Positions 10,969 to 21,903 of a stretch of 64,000 nt of DNA are shown one piece after another. Origin of the DNA: Neoarius graeffei (Eukaryota; Chordata; Actinopteri; Siluriformes; Ariidae). The notes beneath the pieces were generated by a model. That model did not search any database and was not told the DNA's origin. It was given only the letters and a program-made list of their open reading frames with translations. The stretch's first letter is position 1. Every line of letters starts with the position of its first letter. The DNA lies in assembly GCF_027579695.1 (NCBI RefSeq), contig NC_083582.1, positions 32,370,464-32,434,463 on the forward strand, given 5' to 3'. The position numbers and the translations under genes are program-made.

Positions 10969-11342
10969 ATCCATCCGTCCATCATCCATAACCACTTATC
11001 CTGTGCAGGGTCGCAGGCGAACTGGACCCTATCCCAGCTGACTACGGGCGAAAGGCGGGGTACACCCTGGACAAGTCGCCAGGTCATCACAGGGCTGACA
11101 CATAGACACAGACAACCATTCACACTCACATTCACACCTACGGTCAATTTAGAGTCACCAGTTAACCTAACCTGCATGTCTTTGGACTGTGGGGGAAACC
11201 GGAGCACCCGGAGGAAACCCACGTGGACACGGGGAGAACATGCAAACTCTACACAGAAAGGCCCTCACCGGCCACGGGGCTTGAACCCAGAGCCTTCTTG
11301 CTGTGACGTGATAGTGCTAATCACTACACCAACATGCCGCCC
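10969..11342 (-). mobile_element. V-SINE, copy 5 (CATC-tailed variant)
   Basis: Full-length minus-strand SINE with a 10-bp duplication TGGTTACAAG (10959-10968 and 11343-11352). Its tail is ATCCATCCGTCCATCATCC and not the usual CATCT array, and the junction reads CCACTTATCCTGTGCAGGG, so it belongs to a distinct tail subfamily. The B-box region is mutated (GACGTGATAGTGCTAATC). Confidence 0.9.
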
Positions 11343-11738
11343 TGGTTACAAGTTCCTATACTGATTATTTCCTTATAATACGCTATATGATCTAACAGGG
11401 TTTCCTAAAAGAGAAAACAAACTCAATTGCTTTTCTGTTCAGTTCTTTTATAATGTTTGACTAGATACCATGATTGGAAAAAAAGACTACGACATACAGT
11501 CTCAAAAACAGCTACTAAACCCTAAGAGTGCTTGCCAGTAGGGTGTTGCACCTCACGGGTAACATTTTGTACCCTTTTAGAAATCTTTCACTCAGTCATA
11601 TTCAGTAACCACTTAATCCTGGTGAGGGTTACAGTGAATCCAGAGCCTAGAATGGGAAAACTGGGTGGGAGGCAAGGATGGGACACCAGCACATGACAGG
11701 GTGGCATGCATGCTCATTCATATACTCGTGCAATATAG

Positions 11739-13478
11739 TAGAGCGGCGGCTACAATTGTTAACAGTCCATAATTATCAACACCTTTTCAGATTTACCGAT
11801 AAAATTTTTTTACAAAGATGAGTTTCAGTTACAACAGTTATTATTCATTAATTAATCAACCAGAATACCCCGCCCCCTCACCCTTTGAGCTTGTCGTCTG
11901 ATGGCACAACTTGTTACCTGAGATGGAATTTTTTTTGCACGATCAGCAATTTGATGAAAACCCGGAGGTTATCATCGCAGGTAAGCCTGGTGGAAAGATC
12001 ATGGACATGTTTTTACTGATCAAATTCACCGATATTTCATGATCTCCTTGTTGAAACCTACTTTGTTTCTTACTCTTTCATTTGGCAGTCGCCACTTTGT
12101 ATCTAAACGCGCGTTTGAGAAGTCACGTGAGGTGTCGATAATAGTGATCACTTTCACCGGTGTCCACCATTATCGACACCCTGTGGAATTAAGTGACGTT
12201 TACAATGGTTATGGCTCGATCTTTGTGTAACATTATTGAAGTAGATGAAGTAATTAAAAAAAATAAAAGTGCCGTGATTTATAATCATTTTTTTTCTGAT
12301 TCATAACAGAATGGAATGTTTATAGAGTATTTGGAATCTGATTGCAATAAATAGAATTAGACCAGAATTAAATTCCTAGCATATAAAAAAATTACGTGCT
12401 GGAAATATTCAGATTTTTCTATTCCATTCAGAATTTTTTTTTTTTAGTTTGTTGTAAATATCTACCACATATTACAATATCAGTAGACATTTTATATTTT
12501 GGTTCAAGGAATGACATGCAACCTTTGACCTGGATTTCCATGTGGTTACAGTGTTAATCGCCTGTTGAGATTTATTGGTAAACTACAAAACTAGAAATTA
12601 ATCCAAACAACAACGAATGATTAACAAAATGTGATCTACGAAAATACTTAGAAATTGGAACAAAGATTTTCTCATCTCATCTCATTATCTCTAGCCGCTT
12701 TATCCTGTTCTACAGGGTCGCAGGCGAGCTGGAGCCTATCCCAGCTGACTAAGGGCGAAAGGCGGGGTACACCCTGGACAAGTCGCCAGGTCATCACAGG
12801 ACTGACACATAGACACAGACAACCATTCACACTCACATTCACACCTACGGTCAATTTAGAGTCACCAGTTAACCTAACCTGCATGTCTTTGGACTGTGGG
12901 GGAAACCGGAGCACCCGGAGGAAACCCACGCAGACACGGGGAGAACATGCAAACTCCGCACAGAAAGGCCCTCGCTGGCCACGGGGCTCGAACCCGGACC
13001 TTCTTGCTGTGAGGCGATAGCGCTAACCACTACACCACTGTGCCGCCCCACAAAGATTTTCTGACGCAGGTTAAACATTATCAGTTCATTTTTTACAAAC
13101 ATTAGAATTACTTCCTCGTTTACGTAAGAACCGAGGTTTACGTTTGTACTAATTATTTATGTACTAAATATAAATCTGTGTAACACAAATTTTAAATAAA
13201 AACTATGTTTTGTTAACTTAATACCACATACCGATTATTTTTTTTTATAAATAATCATCTGAATATTGATAATTGTGGAACGGTGTCGATAACTGTGGAC
13301 AAAGGTGTCGATAATTGTGGAATGGTGTCAAGTGATCTGATACGCTAAGTAATCGGGAATCAACTCTTTTTTTTTTTTTGAGAAATTATTCATGCACAAT
13401 TTACGTATTGAAAGTCTTTTCTACTTTTGCAACGGCCAAAAGATCGTTAAAGTGTCGATAATTGTAGCCGCCACTCTA
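11739..13478. mobile_element. TA-flanked TIR element with a repeated GTGTCGATAATTGTGG motif
   Basis: The ends GAGCGGCGGCTACAATT and, inverted, AATTGTAGCCGCCACTC are flanked by TA on both sides (11739-11740 and 13477-13478). The motif GTGTCGATAATTGTGG or its complement recurs at both ends and near 12133, 12163, 13284 and 13306. No transposase was found, so it is non-autonomous. A TA target suits the Tc1/mariner/pogo group, but the superfamily is not settled. Confidence 0.65.
12673..13049 (-). mobile_element. V-SINE, copy 6
   Basis: Full-length minus-strand copy nested in the TA-flanked element. It has a perfect 13-bp duplication ACAAAGATTTTCT at 12660-12672 and 13050-13062. Confidence 0.95.
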
Positions 13479-14092
13479 TTTTGAAACACAAGGAGAACAT
13501 GCACAGAAACTTCACAACAAAAGTAACCCAAGCTCAGGATTAAACTGGGGACCATGGAGCTGTGAGGTGGCAATGCTACCCATCTTTCATCTGATAAAGT
13601 AAGGTCGTGTACCCTGGAACTAATTTAATGTACAAACGTGGTTCTTAAGCCACACTCACAACCCGCCGTAAGTGTTTTGGACACGCACGGGTTGCAGGGT
13701 TTGGTAGCTCGCAGCCGTGCCGCAGGGTCGTGGTGAACCCAGAGGAAAGTTTGGGGGAGGAGTACGGGCAAAGTACTTGTCAAGTACAGGTTGCACGCCT
13801 GACTTCCTTGAGGTATGGGAAAAATTGCGCCGTTAGCCCGTGGAAAGTGTACGTCTGACGCTTGTGATCAGTGCGTGTTCGGTGAGTTGGGAGTGCGTGT
13901 GACTTGCATTTTACCAGTTTCCTGTGCTAGGAGTACGGGCCGCACTTGTGAAGCATGTGTGGCGCACATGATTAGCACATGACAATCACTCATGACTTGC
14001 ATGTGACGCAAGCAGCGGTATGGCGACAGCCATCTTCTTCCCTTCTACAATGCTACACATTACATGATCGGTTCCTTGGTTCCTCCCCAATA

Positions 14093-15707
14093 TACAGTGG
14101 TGCTTGAAAGTTTGTGAACCCTTTAGAATTTTCCATGTTTCTGCATAAATATCACCTAAAACATCATCAGATTTTCACACAAGTCCTAAAAGTAGATAAA
14201 GAGACCCCAGTTAAACAAATGAGACAAAAATATTACACTTGGTCATTTATTTATTGAGGAAAATGATCCAATATTACATATCTGTGAGTGGCAAAAGTAT
14301 GTGAACATCTGGGATTAGCCGTTAATTTGAAGGTGAAATTAGAGTCAGGTGTTTTCAATCACTGGGATGACAATCAGGTGTGAGTGGGCACCCTGTTTTA
14401 TTTAAAGAACAGGGATCTATCAAAGTCTGATCTTCACAACACATGTTTGTGGAAGTGTATCATGGCACGAACAAAGGAGATTTCTGAGGACCTCAGAAAA
14501 AGCGTTGTTGATGCTCATCAGGCTGGAAAAGGTTACAAAACCATCTCTAAAGAGTTTGGACTCCACCAATCCACAGTCAGACAGATTGTGTACAAATGGA
14601 GGAAATTCAAGACCATTGTTACCGTCCCCAGGATTGGTCGACCAACAAAGATCACTCCAAGAGCAAGGCGTGTAATAGTCGGCGAGGTCACAAAGGACCC
14701 CAGGGTAACTTCTAAGCAACTGAAGGCCTCTCTCACATTGGCTAATGTTAATGTTCATGAGTCCACCATCAGGAGAACACTGAACAACAATGGTGTGCAT
14801 GACAGGGTTGCAAGGAGAAAGCCACTGCTCTCCAAAAAGAACATTGCTGCTCATCTGCAGTTTGCTAAAGATCATGTGAACAAACCAGAAGGCTATTGGA
14901 AAAATGTTTTGTGGACGGGTGAGACCAAAATAGAACTTTTTGGTTTAAATGAGAAGCGTTATGTTTGGAGAAAGGAAAACACTGCATTGCAGCATAAGAA
15001 CCTCATCCTATCTGTGAAACATGGTGGTGGTAGTATCATGGTTTGGGCCTGTTTTGCTGCATTTGGGCCAGGACGGCTTGCCATCATTGATGGAACAATG
15101 AATTCTGAATTATACCAGTGAATTCTAAAGGAAAATGTCAGGACATCTGTCCATGAACTGAATCTCAAAAGAAGGTGGGTCATGCAGCAAGACAACGACC
15201 CAAAGCACACAAGTCATTCTACCAAAGAATGGTTAAAGAAGAATAAAGTTAATGTTTTGGAATGGCCAAGTCAAAGTCCTGACCTTAATCCAATCGAAAT
15301 GTTGTGGAAGGACCTGAAGCGAGCAGTTCATGTGAGGAAACCCACCAACATCCCAGAATTGAAGCTGTTCTGTATGGAGGAATGGGGCTAAAATTCCTCG
15401 AAGTCGGTGTGCAGGACTGATCAACACTTACCGGAAACGTTTAGTTGCAGTTATTGTTGCACAAGGGGGTCACACCAGATACTGAAAGCAAAGGTTCACA
15501 TACTTTTGCTACTCACAGATATGTAATATTGGATCATTTTCCTCAATAAATAAATGACCAAGTATAATATTTTTGTCTCATTTGTTTAACTGGGTTCTTT
15601 TTATCCACTTTTAGTACTTGTGTGAAAATCTGATGATGTTTTAGGTCATGTTTATGCAGAAATGTAGAAAATCCTAAAGGGTTCACAAACTTTCAAGCAC
15701 CACTGTA
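14093..15707 (+). mobile_element. Tc1-like transposon, subfamily D, copy 1
   Basis: TA-flanked element with terminal repeats CAGTGGTGCTTGAAAGTTTG and the exact complement CAAGCACCACTG at the right end. Each end has an inner direct-repeat segment (GATCCAATATTACATATCTG). It carries a nearly full-length transposase with point lesions. A second, more damaged copy lies at 43490-45048. Confidence 0.95.
14462..15485 (+). pseudogene. Tc1-like transposase, subfamily D (near-complete, dead)
   Basis: The ATG at 14462 starts MARTKEISEDLRKSVVDAH, the paired-like helix-turn-helix, and the frame is open for 219 codons. The length of about 340 codons to GGHTRY is normal for Tc1. Three lesions are visible: the first catalytic Asp in the WTDET-type motif reads Gly (WTGETKIELFG), a TGA stop at 15119 follows SELYQ, and a 1-nt insertion in the EEW segment near 15386 shifts the C-terminus. 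QQDNDPKHT and the SPDLNPIEMLW motif remain. Upstream in-frame codons from 14384 lie in the untranslated leader. Inactive, but one of the better-preserved copies here. Confidence 0.9.
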
Positions 15708-16164
15708 CATACCCAGAGTCTTTCCCCTCGTGTTGCATACGGGTCGTGTGCGCTGCGTGCACGCCACACATAGGGGTAGAAAGTGAGATGTACTTCTGTC
15801 TTGGGGGCCACGCAAATAGTAAGTATGGCATACTTGTGTAGTACTTCTGAGGCACGTCACTCATACAATGACCATGCGTCATGCGTGAGTCTTATTGTCA
15901 TCGCAAAGCCCCTACTAGCCGCGCTGCTGACTTGGTTCAGGCGTACAAAAGGAGTACGGGTCCCGTACGTAGTGTATGTGTTCTTGATTTTTCACAAGAC
16001 CAGTAGAATTTGCATGTGCAGGACCAAAAGTCTCCACGGCCAGTCTGCGACCTTCTACGGCACTGAACACACGCAAGTGTTGCGGAAGTCTCAACATTTT
16101 GCCAAATGTTTTACCGTAGACTACCCGTAGTAGTACGTACAGCGGGTTGTGAGTGAGCTTTTAA

Positions 16165-16895
16165 GGTATACTTATACAATGCATGATGTAAGGACTACAT
16201 TCCCTGAAAAATATATTGATGTACCCTTGAAAGGACCAACCTATACCCCTTTTTGATCAACAGGGATCGGGTTCTTGAACTGGTTCCATTCCGGATTCTT
16301 TGAACCTTGGTGCTAGGTAACGAACCGGCCCACATTTTCACCAGTTTTGAGTGGAACCATTGTAATCAAGGATGTGTCATGAACAGAAGGCATTGCACAA
16401 AACACAACGAGGGTAAACAGTCCTAGCAAGATGGCAGAGTCCATTGATTATCTGCAAGCTTTTGTTGTGTTATTTTAGATATTTGTTTTAGGTCCATTTT
16501 TTTTTCTGATGCTGTATCCTTTTCCATTGCATTCTCCATTGCTGTGCCAGATTTCCTCTCCAAACTAATGACACACCCACTGATGTCATCATGATTCATG
16601 CTGGAAAGCCAGCTATATTTTGGTTCCAGCTGGGAACCAACTTTTCAGGTTTCAGACCAATTTATTTTTGGTTGAAATGCTCTGAACTGTTCAAAATTTG
16701 GTGCGCAAACAAGAACAGAACCTATTCCCTGCTGGTCCAAAAGGGGTACTCATGAGAAGCAATGGAAGTTTTTCATCCAACTCCACCAACTAGTGCTGCG
16801 ACATATTTATTGGCACCTGATGGGCTGTTGTGTTCCTTGAGTAGAAAAGAAGACCAGAACAATTGAATGGTAATTACTATAAATTGAACTTGATG
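16165..16895. other. No gene; diffuse old repeat remnants
   Basis: Scattered words (GGTACAAA-type near 16220-16250, GGGAACCAACTTTTCAGG near 16630) suggest very old DNA-element remains, but no border or reading frame can be defined. Confidence 0.35.
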
Positions 16896-17175
16896 GTTCT
16901 TTACTTATTTGTTCATCTTCAGTAAGTACTTATTCCTGGTCAGGGTTGCAGTGGATCCAGAGCGTATCCTGGGAATACTGGGTGTGAAGGCAGGAATGTA
17001 CTCTAGCTTCAGGGTTAATTTCGAGTAGCCAATTCCCAATACTGACATGCTTTTGGGACGTAGGAGGGACCTGGAGAAAACCCAGGCAGAACATGTAAAG
17101 CTCACCACACAGACAGTAATTTAAGCCTAGGATCAAACTATTAACCCTACTCACTGCACCACTGTACCACCCTTC
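16896..17175 (-). mobile_element. Old V-SINE-type copy
   Basis: Diverged minus-strand SINE: GTTGCAGTGGATCCAGAGCG, CCTATCCTGGGAATACTGGG-like tail, GACATGCTTTTGGGACG core and CACTGCACCACTGTACCACC head. No target duplication is visible. It is much older than the GGCGGCACGG copies. Confidence 0.7.
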
Positions 17176-17869
17176 ACAGTTTTTGACATTGCTTCAAACT
17201 CCACAGTGCTTAACATTCATGATCTCAACAGCATACTGGCAATTTGTTTCTAGAGTCAACTGGCATAGACAATTGTCTAAAGAACGTTTTGAATAAGATT
17301 CATAGCTACATCTAAACCGTCCATGGAAATACAGTCAAACAGTTACAGTCTCCCAAATCTAAAACACACACACACACACAACCCTGATACAACCCTTATT
17401 GCGCCATAAACAAACTGATCCAAAGTTCAGCATGTTGCACAATCATGCTTTAATTACTGCTAAAAGGAAACATTCATGAACTGTCTACATAAAAGATTTA
17501 AAGCTTGGCATCATAAAGAAAATTACTTATCACACAATTCTATAGCTTGTGTGACAAAGAGGAACAATACATGAGAAGTGAAATGTTGCTTTTAAACAAA
17601 AAGGGAGGTTCTCCTAGCCAGTGGAACTTAATCAAAAGACTGGTGGGACATGAGGGCTGTGTTGGAAAGATGATGGCTCCCTTGTAACTTTTCTTGACCT
17701 TGCTGGAGAATGGCATGGGGCATTCCAAAAGATCAGAAGCTGTTAAAGAAATGTGTTGGCAATTAAGCAATAAAAAAACCCTGGCATGTCTGCGTTGTGT
17801 GTCAAAGGCTGTTTCATAATAATGTTTTGTTAGGTTGCCCACGATGGAGTCAGCGGGACAAGGTATTGT
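17176..17869. other. No recognised feature
   Basis: Contains only a short CA run near 17365. The minus-strand ORF at 17540-17911 lacks splice or homology support. Confidence 0.5.
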
Positions 17870-18480
17870 AATCAGTGCGGTTTGTTTGTTTGTGTGTCTG
17901 TCTGTTAACAATCTAGCCTCTAGACGGTTGCACTGATTGACTTCAAATTTTCAGGGTAGGTGGGCAATGATTCGTAGATTGCCTGATTAAATTTTGAGGG
18001 TAATCGGGTCAAGGTGAAGGTAAAGGTCACTGGAAAGGTCAACTTTTCGGTCAAAATAACATATTTTCTGTTATAACTCAAAAATGGTTGCTGATTGACA
18101 AATGTTTACGATTATGAGCATATAGGAACTCCTATATGGCCTTTCATTTGGCACCATGATCTTTGACCTTGAGTTTGACCTTGAAAGGTCAAACTCAAGG
18201 TCACGGGTTTTCAGAGGGCTGTAACTTGAAAATGGTTGATGGTAGACAGATATTTACCATTTTCAACTTATAGGAAGTGCCATATGGGCTTTCATTTGGC
18301 ACTATGACCTTTGACCTTGAATGACTTTGAAATGTCAAACCCAAGGTCATGGATTTTCATAGGACTATAACCTGACAGCTGATGATTGAGAAATATTACC
18401 GTTATCAACATACAAGTATAAAATACTTTAAGTGCTGCCGGGCGAGGTTTGTTTTGCCTGGCAACACTTGTTATCCCCCG
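17870..18480. repeat. Diverged tandem repeat (~145 bp) rich in AGGTCA half-sites
   Basis: Units begin with TTTTC at about 18064, 18208 and 18354, a period of 144-146 bp, with shared blocks such as GGGCTTTCATTTGGCAC and TTGACCTTGA. Unit 1 contains a perfect inverted repeat with 19-bp arms and a 2-bp spacer (TGACCTTGAGTTTGACCTT and its complement, ending near 18202). The AGGTCA and TCAAGGTCA words equal nuclear-receptor half-sites, but the block looks like repeat DNA and function is not shown. Confidence 0.65.
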
Positions 18481-18515
18481 CTCAAATGAAATTTGGCAGG
18501 GGATATAGAAACGGG

Positions 18516-18888
18516 GCGGCACGGTGGTGTAGTGGTTAGTGCTGTCGCCTCACAGCAAGAAGGTCCGGGTTCGAGCCCCGGGGCCGGCGAGGGCCTTTCT
18601 GTGCGGAGTTTGCATGTTCTTCCCGTGTCCGCGTGGGTTTCCTCCGGGTGCTCCGGTTTCCCCCACAGTCCAAAGACATGCAGGTTAGGTTAACTGGTGA
18701 CTCTAAATTGACCGTAGGTGTGAATGTGAGTGTGAATGGTTGTCTGTGTCTATGTGTCAGCCCTGTGATGACCTGGCGACTTGTCCAGGGTGTACCCCGC
18801 CTTTCGCCCTTAGTCAGCTGGGATAGGCTCCAGCTTGCCTGCGACCCTGTAGAAGGATAAAGCGGCTAGACATAATGAGATGAGATGA
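18516..18888 (+). mobile_element. V-SINE, copy 7
   Basis: Full-length plus-strand copy with a perfect 14-bp duplication GATATAGAAACGGG at 18502-18515 and 18889-18902. It splits the start of the next tandem-repeat block. Confidence 0.95.
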
Positions 18889-18902
18889 GATATAGAAACG
18901 GG

Positions 18903-19570
18903 CTGGTTGGTTCATTCGTTCGTTCTGTCCGTTCTGTCACGTTTTCATTTCCGGGCCATATCTTTAAAACTACAGAAGATATCTTCATGAAACTTTGTAT
19001 ACATATCAGGCAACATGTGAACTGGTGCCTTTTGCTATTTTGGATTTTTGTAAAAAAGTATTTTTCAAAATTTTACATAAAAAATAGATTTTGACTTAGT
19101 TTCTAAGAGCGATGTTCATTTCCAGAGCATATATCCAAAACTATTCATGATACGGATTTGAAACTTGGTATACATGTTAACAAGGTGATGTAGATGTGCC
19201 TTTTCATACTAAGACATTTGAGAAGTTTTAATTTTTCATGCTTCCATGGAAACACTTTCAGACTTAGTCTCTCAGGTTAGTCTTAGGGGTAGGTTTTGTT
19301 TCCGGAGCAGAACTTGAAAACTATGAGTGGTACGGTCTTGAAAGTTGGTATATGTGTTGATTAAGTCATGTATATGTGCCTTTTGATACTAAGAAATGTA
19401 GGAAATTTTAATTTTTAGCTCACCTGGACCAAAGGTCTGGTGGGTTTATGCCATGGTTTGCTGAGGTCAGTGTAAAGAGGTAGGGTTGGTTTCCTGCAGC
19501 AGAACTTGAAAAATGTGACAAATAATATCTTGAACCTTGGTATATAGTTGGTACACAGGGCGGGGGATAT
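18903..19570. repeat. Second diverged tandem repeat block (~170-190 bp units)
   Basis: Four units start with TTTCC(A/G/T)G at about 18948, 19119, 19299 and 19490. Each has an AACTTG/CTTGAAA..TTGGTATA segment and a GTGCCTTTT..TACTAAG segment. The array lies between two GGGGATATAG words (18500 and 19562). Unit divergence is high, so it is an old array. Confidence 0.6.
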
Positions 19571-19769
19571 AGATGACTCAGTCTTCTTGTTTTGAAAAGA
19601 TTTGAACAGGGTTTCAATATGAAATGGCTGGATTGACACCTGAAGGAAAGCATTGTGCAAAACCTTCAACAGGGACTTTCAAAGGAATTCAAACCTGATA
19701 TGGATGAATGATAATTCAGTTCTTTGCTGTGTACATTGTTTCATGTTAAAGTATTTTGTCCGTAGATTG
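19571..19769. other. No recognised feature
   Basis: Short stretch between repeat blocks with overlapping shadow ORFs only. Confidence 0.4.
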
Positions 19770-20529
19770 CACACAACATTACACTCGCAAAAAAAAAGTA
19801 ATCGGGGTGCTATCTAGATCTTTCTACACCATTTACTTCAAAAGCTGCACCTTTAAAGCTTTACTCTTCAAGGTAATTTTGGTACATTGTTGTACCTTAA
19901 ATCTGTTTTAGTTACACTATAGCTACATTTCTGGTTTGAAACATACAGTACCAGTCAAAAGTTTGGACACACCTTCTTCTAATTCAATGTTTCTTTATTT
20001 TTACTAATTAACAGACTCATGTCTTAAAGTAATGATGGATGTCGTTTCTCTTTACTTAGTTGTTCGGTTCTTGACATAATATGGATTACTACAGTTGTGG
20101 CGTTGAATAGGGCGATTTACTGTATTGTTATTATTTACTATTTACTGTTTGATCTCAAACACATTAAAAAGGCAAGAAACTCGTCCACTAATTACCTTTT
20201 AACAAGGCACACGTCTTAACTGAAAAGCATTCCAGGTGACTACCTCATGAAACTGGTTAAGGTAATGCCAATAGTGTGCAAAGCGTCATTAAGGTAAACG
20301 CTGACTACTTGGAAGAATCTTAAATATCAAACATTTTGTTTTGTAGCACTTTTTTGTTTCCCACATAATTCCATATACGTCCCGTGTGTATTTTCATAGT
20401 TTTGATGTCTTCAGTATCGTTCTACAATGTAGGAAATGCTCAAAATACCTATAGTCAGAAAAACCTACGAATTGGTAGGGGTGTACAAACTTTTAACTCG
20501 TACTGTACATATTAAAGGTACAAAAGATA
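19770..20529. mobile_element. Old MITE-like sequence split by a Tc1 MITE
   Basis: GGTGCTATCTAGATCTTTC, CACCATTTACTTCAAA and GGTACATTGTTGTACCTTAA before 19944, with AAAGGTACAAAAG after 20507, resemble an old GGTAC-rich fish DNA MITE. Ends are not resolved. Confidence 0.4.
19944..20507 (+). mobile_element. Tc1-derived MITE, subfamily E
   Basis: TA-flanked, with terminal repeats ACAGTACCAGTCAAAAGTTT and the complement-like CAAACTTTTAACTCGTACTG. Internal sequence AAGGCAAGAAACTC and CATTCCAGGTGACTACCTCA is the non-contiguous remainder of a Tc1 gene, so the element arose by internal deletion. A second end of this family lies at 63087. Confidence 0.75.
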
Positions 20530-20935
20530 GGCGAGGGCCAGCATGGTGGTGTAATGCATAGCGACACAGTTCCACGGTCCCTGGTTTGATCCTGAGCTCA
20601 AATTACTGTCTGTACAGAGTTTTGCTTGTTGTTCCTGTGGGTTTCCACTGGGTTCTCTGGTTTCCTCCCACCACCCAAAAGCATGTTGGTAGCTGGCTTG
20701 GCTACACTCAGCGTAGTGGTGGAAGAAGTATTCAAACCATTTACTTCAGTAAAAGTACTAATCCCACACTATGAAAATACTCCACTCCAAGTAAAAGTCC
20801 TGCATTCAAAACCTTGCTTAAATATTCACAGTAAAATGTACTTGAAGTATCAAAAGTACTCACTGAGCAGTAAACTAGTGCCTGTCAGTATTTTACTATT
20901 ATAGCTGATATTTTTGGATTAATATTACAGCTGCA

Positions 20936-21421
20936 TTAAAGCTATACCGCCTTTCGATTTCATAAAATCGGTGAAATTTACTTCCCTCTGAAATGTGGTC
21001 ATTGTGATGTATGTTTATTTCTGTAATATCTCAAAAAACCCTCCTGCGTTTTCTTTTCTTCTCGCTTTCTGTTACTGCAGTCAGTCTTTCACATTTCATT
21101 CGCACACTCACGTCCTCCATTTTTCTCTCCTGTTTCAAATTTGGATCCCACAATGCCTTGTGCGAATGGAGAAAGCCCACCACGTCATGCATGACGTAGT
21201 ATCTTGAACTGGGTCATGGTGAAGCAGGAAAAAATAGCGTAGAATTTAGGGCCACATAGCCTTAAATTCATTAATTGTTCTATGTAAAAAAATGTCATAA
21301 GATTGGAAGTCTGTGATTCGAATTCAGTAGCTTTCAGTCCACGAAACAAAAATAATTGGGTATCGGGAAAATTCTTTTTATGACTTACACTTGAAAAATC
21401 TGAAAGGCAGTCTAGCTTTAA
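20936..21421. mobile_element. TTAA-flanked MITE, family AGCTA..GCCTTTC, copy 1
   Basis: Exact TTAA at both borders; terminal repeats AGCTATACCGCCTTTC and, inverted, GAAAGGCAGTCTAGCT. A second copy at 52029-52755 matches along its length but has about 240 bp more in the middle. Neither encodes a protein. Confidence 0.8.
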
Positions 21422-21903
21422 CGCGTATGTTGCATTTTACTGCTGTATACGTTGAGCTAATTGTAACTACTTTATATACTTATGGGTAGTTAAATCTGAA
21501 ATAATGCATCATATTGTGTAAGATTATTATATATTTGTAGAGTTATTGTCCCGTGGGAACCACATATCTCTAAAAACAGCCTGTTTTTATGTTTGTGACA
21601 ATGCATTTCCACACTAATCCAAACCAAGCTTAAGAAGTAGGACAATTTTTCTCAACCCATAAAGCAACACTTAATCCTTCAGTTTATCACAAATATTCAA
21701 AATCGCCTCATTTGGAGACACTGGACAGGAAGGGTATGAAAACTAATCTTAAAAGTAACTAGTAACTACAGCTGTCAGACAAAATGTAGTGGAGTAAAAA
21801 GTACAATTTTTGCTTCTGGGACGTAGTGGAGTAGAAGTAGAAAATTACATAAAATGGAAATACTCAAGTAAAGTACAAGTACCTTGAATTTGTACTTAAA
21901 TAC

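Larger units (their letters stand above)
11588..13582 (-). mobile_element. Old V-SINE-type copy split by a TA-flanked element
   Basis: The left part (CAGTAACCACTTAATCCTGG, GAATCCAGAGCCTAG) and the right part (GGAGAACATGCACAG, GGATTAAACTGGGGACC, GAGCTGTGAGGTGGCAATGC) are the two halves of one old minus-strand SINE of the CAGGGTTGCAGTGGATCC subfamily. About 1.74 kb of later insertion separates them. Confidence 0.65.
13645..16164. mobile_element. TTAA-flanked TIR element hosting a Tc1 copy
   Basis: TTAA at 13645-13648 and 16161-16164 borders terminal repeats CACACTCACAACCCGCCGTA and, inverted, CTCACTCACAACCCGCTGTA. The TTAA target implies piggyBac or Kolobok type. The interior is GC-richer than its surroundings, repeats short GTACGGG/CCCGTAC words, and holds no transposase of its own. 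A Tc1 copy occupies 14093-15707. Confidence 0.65.

Noticed and set aside
14420..14875. Minus-strand ORF of 151 codons
   Set aside because: Shadow of the plus-strand Tc1 transposase.
18516..18600. tRNA gene at the SINE head
   Set aside because: A- and B-box-like words are present but there is no full cloverleaf; it belongs to the SINE.
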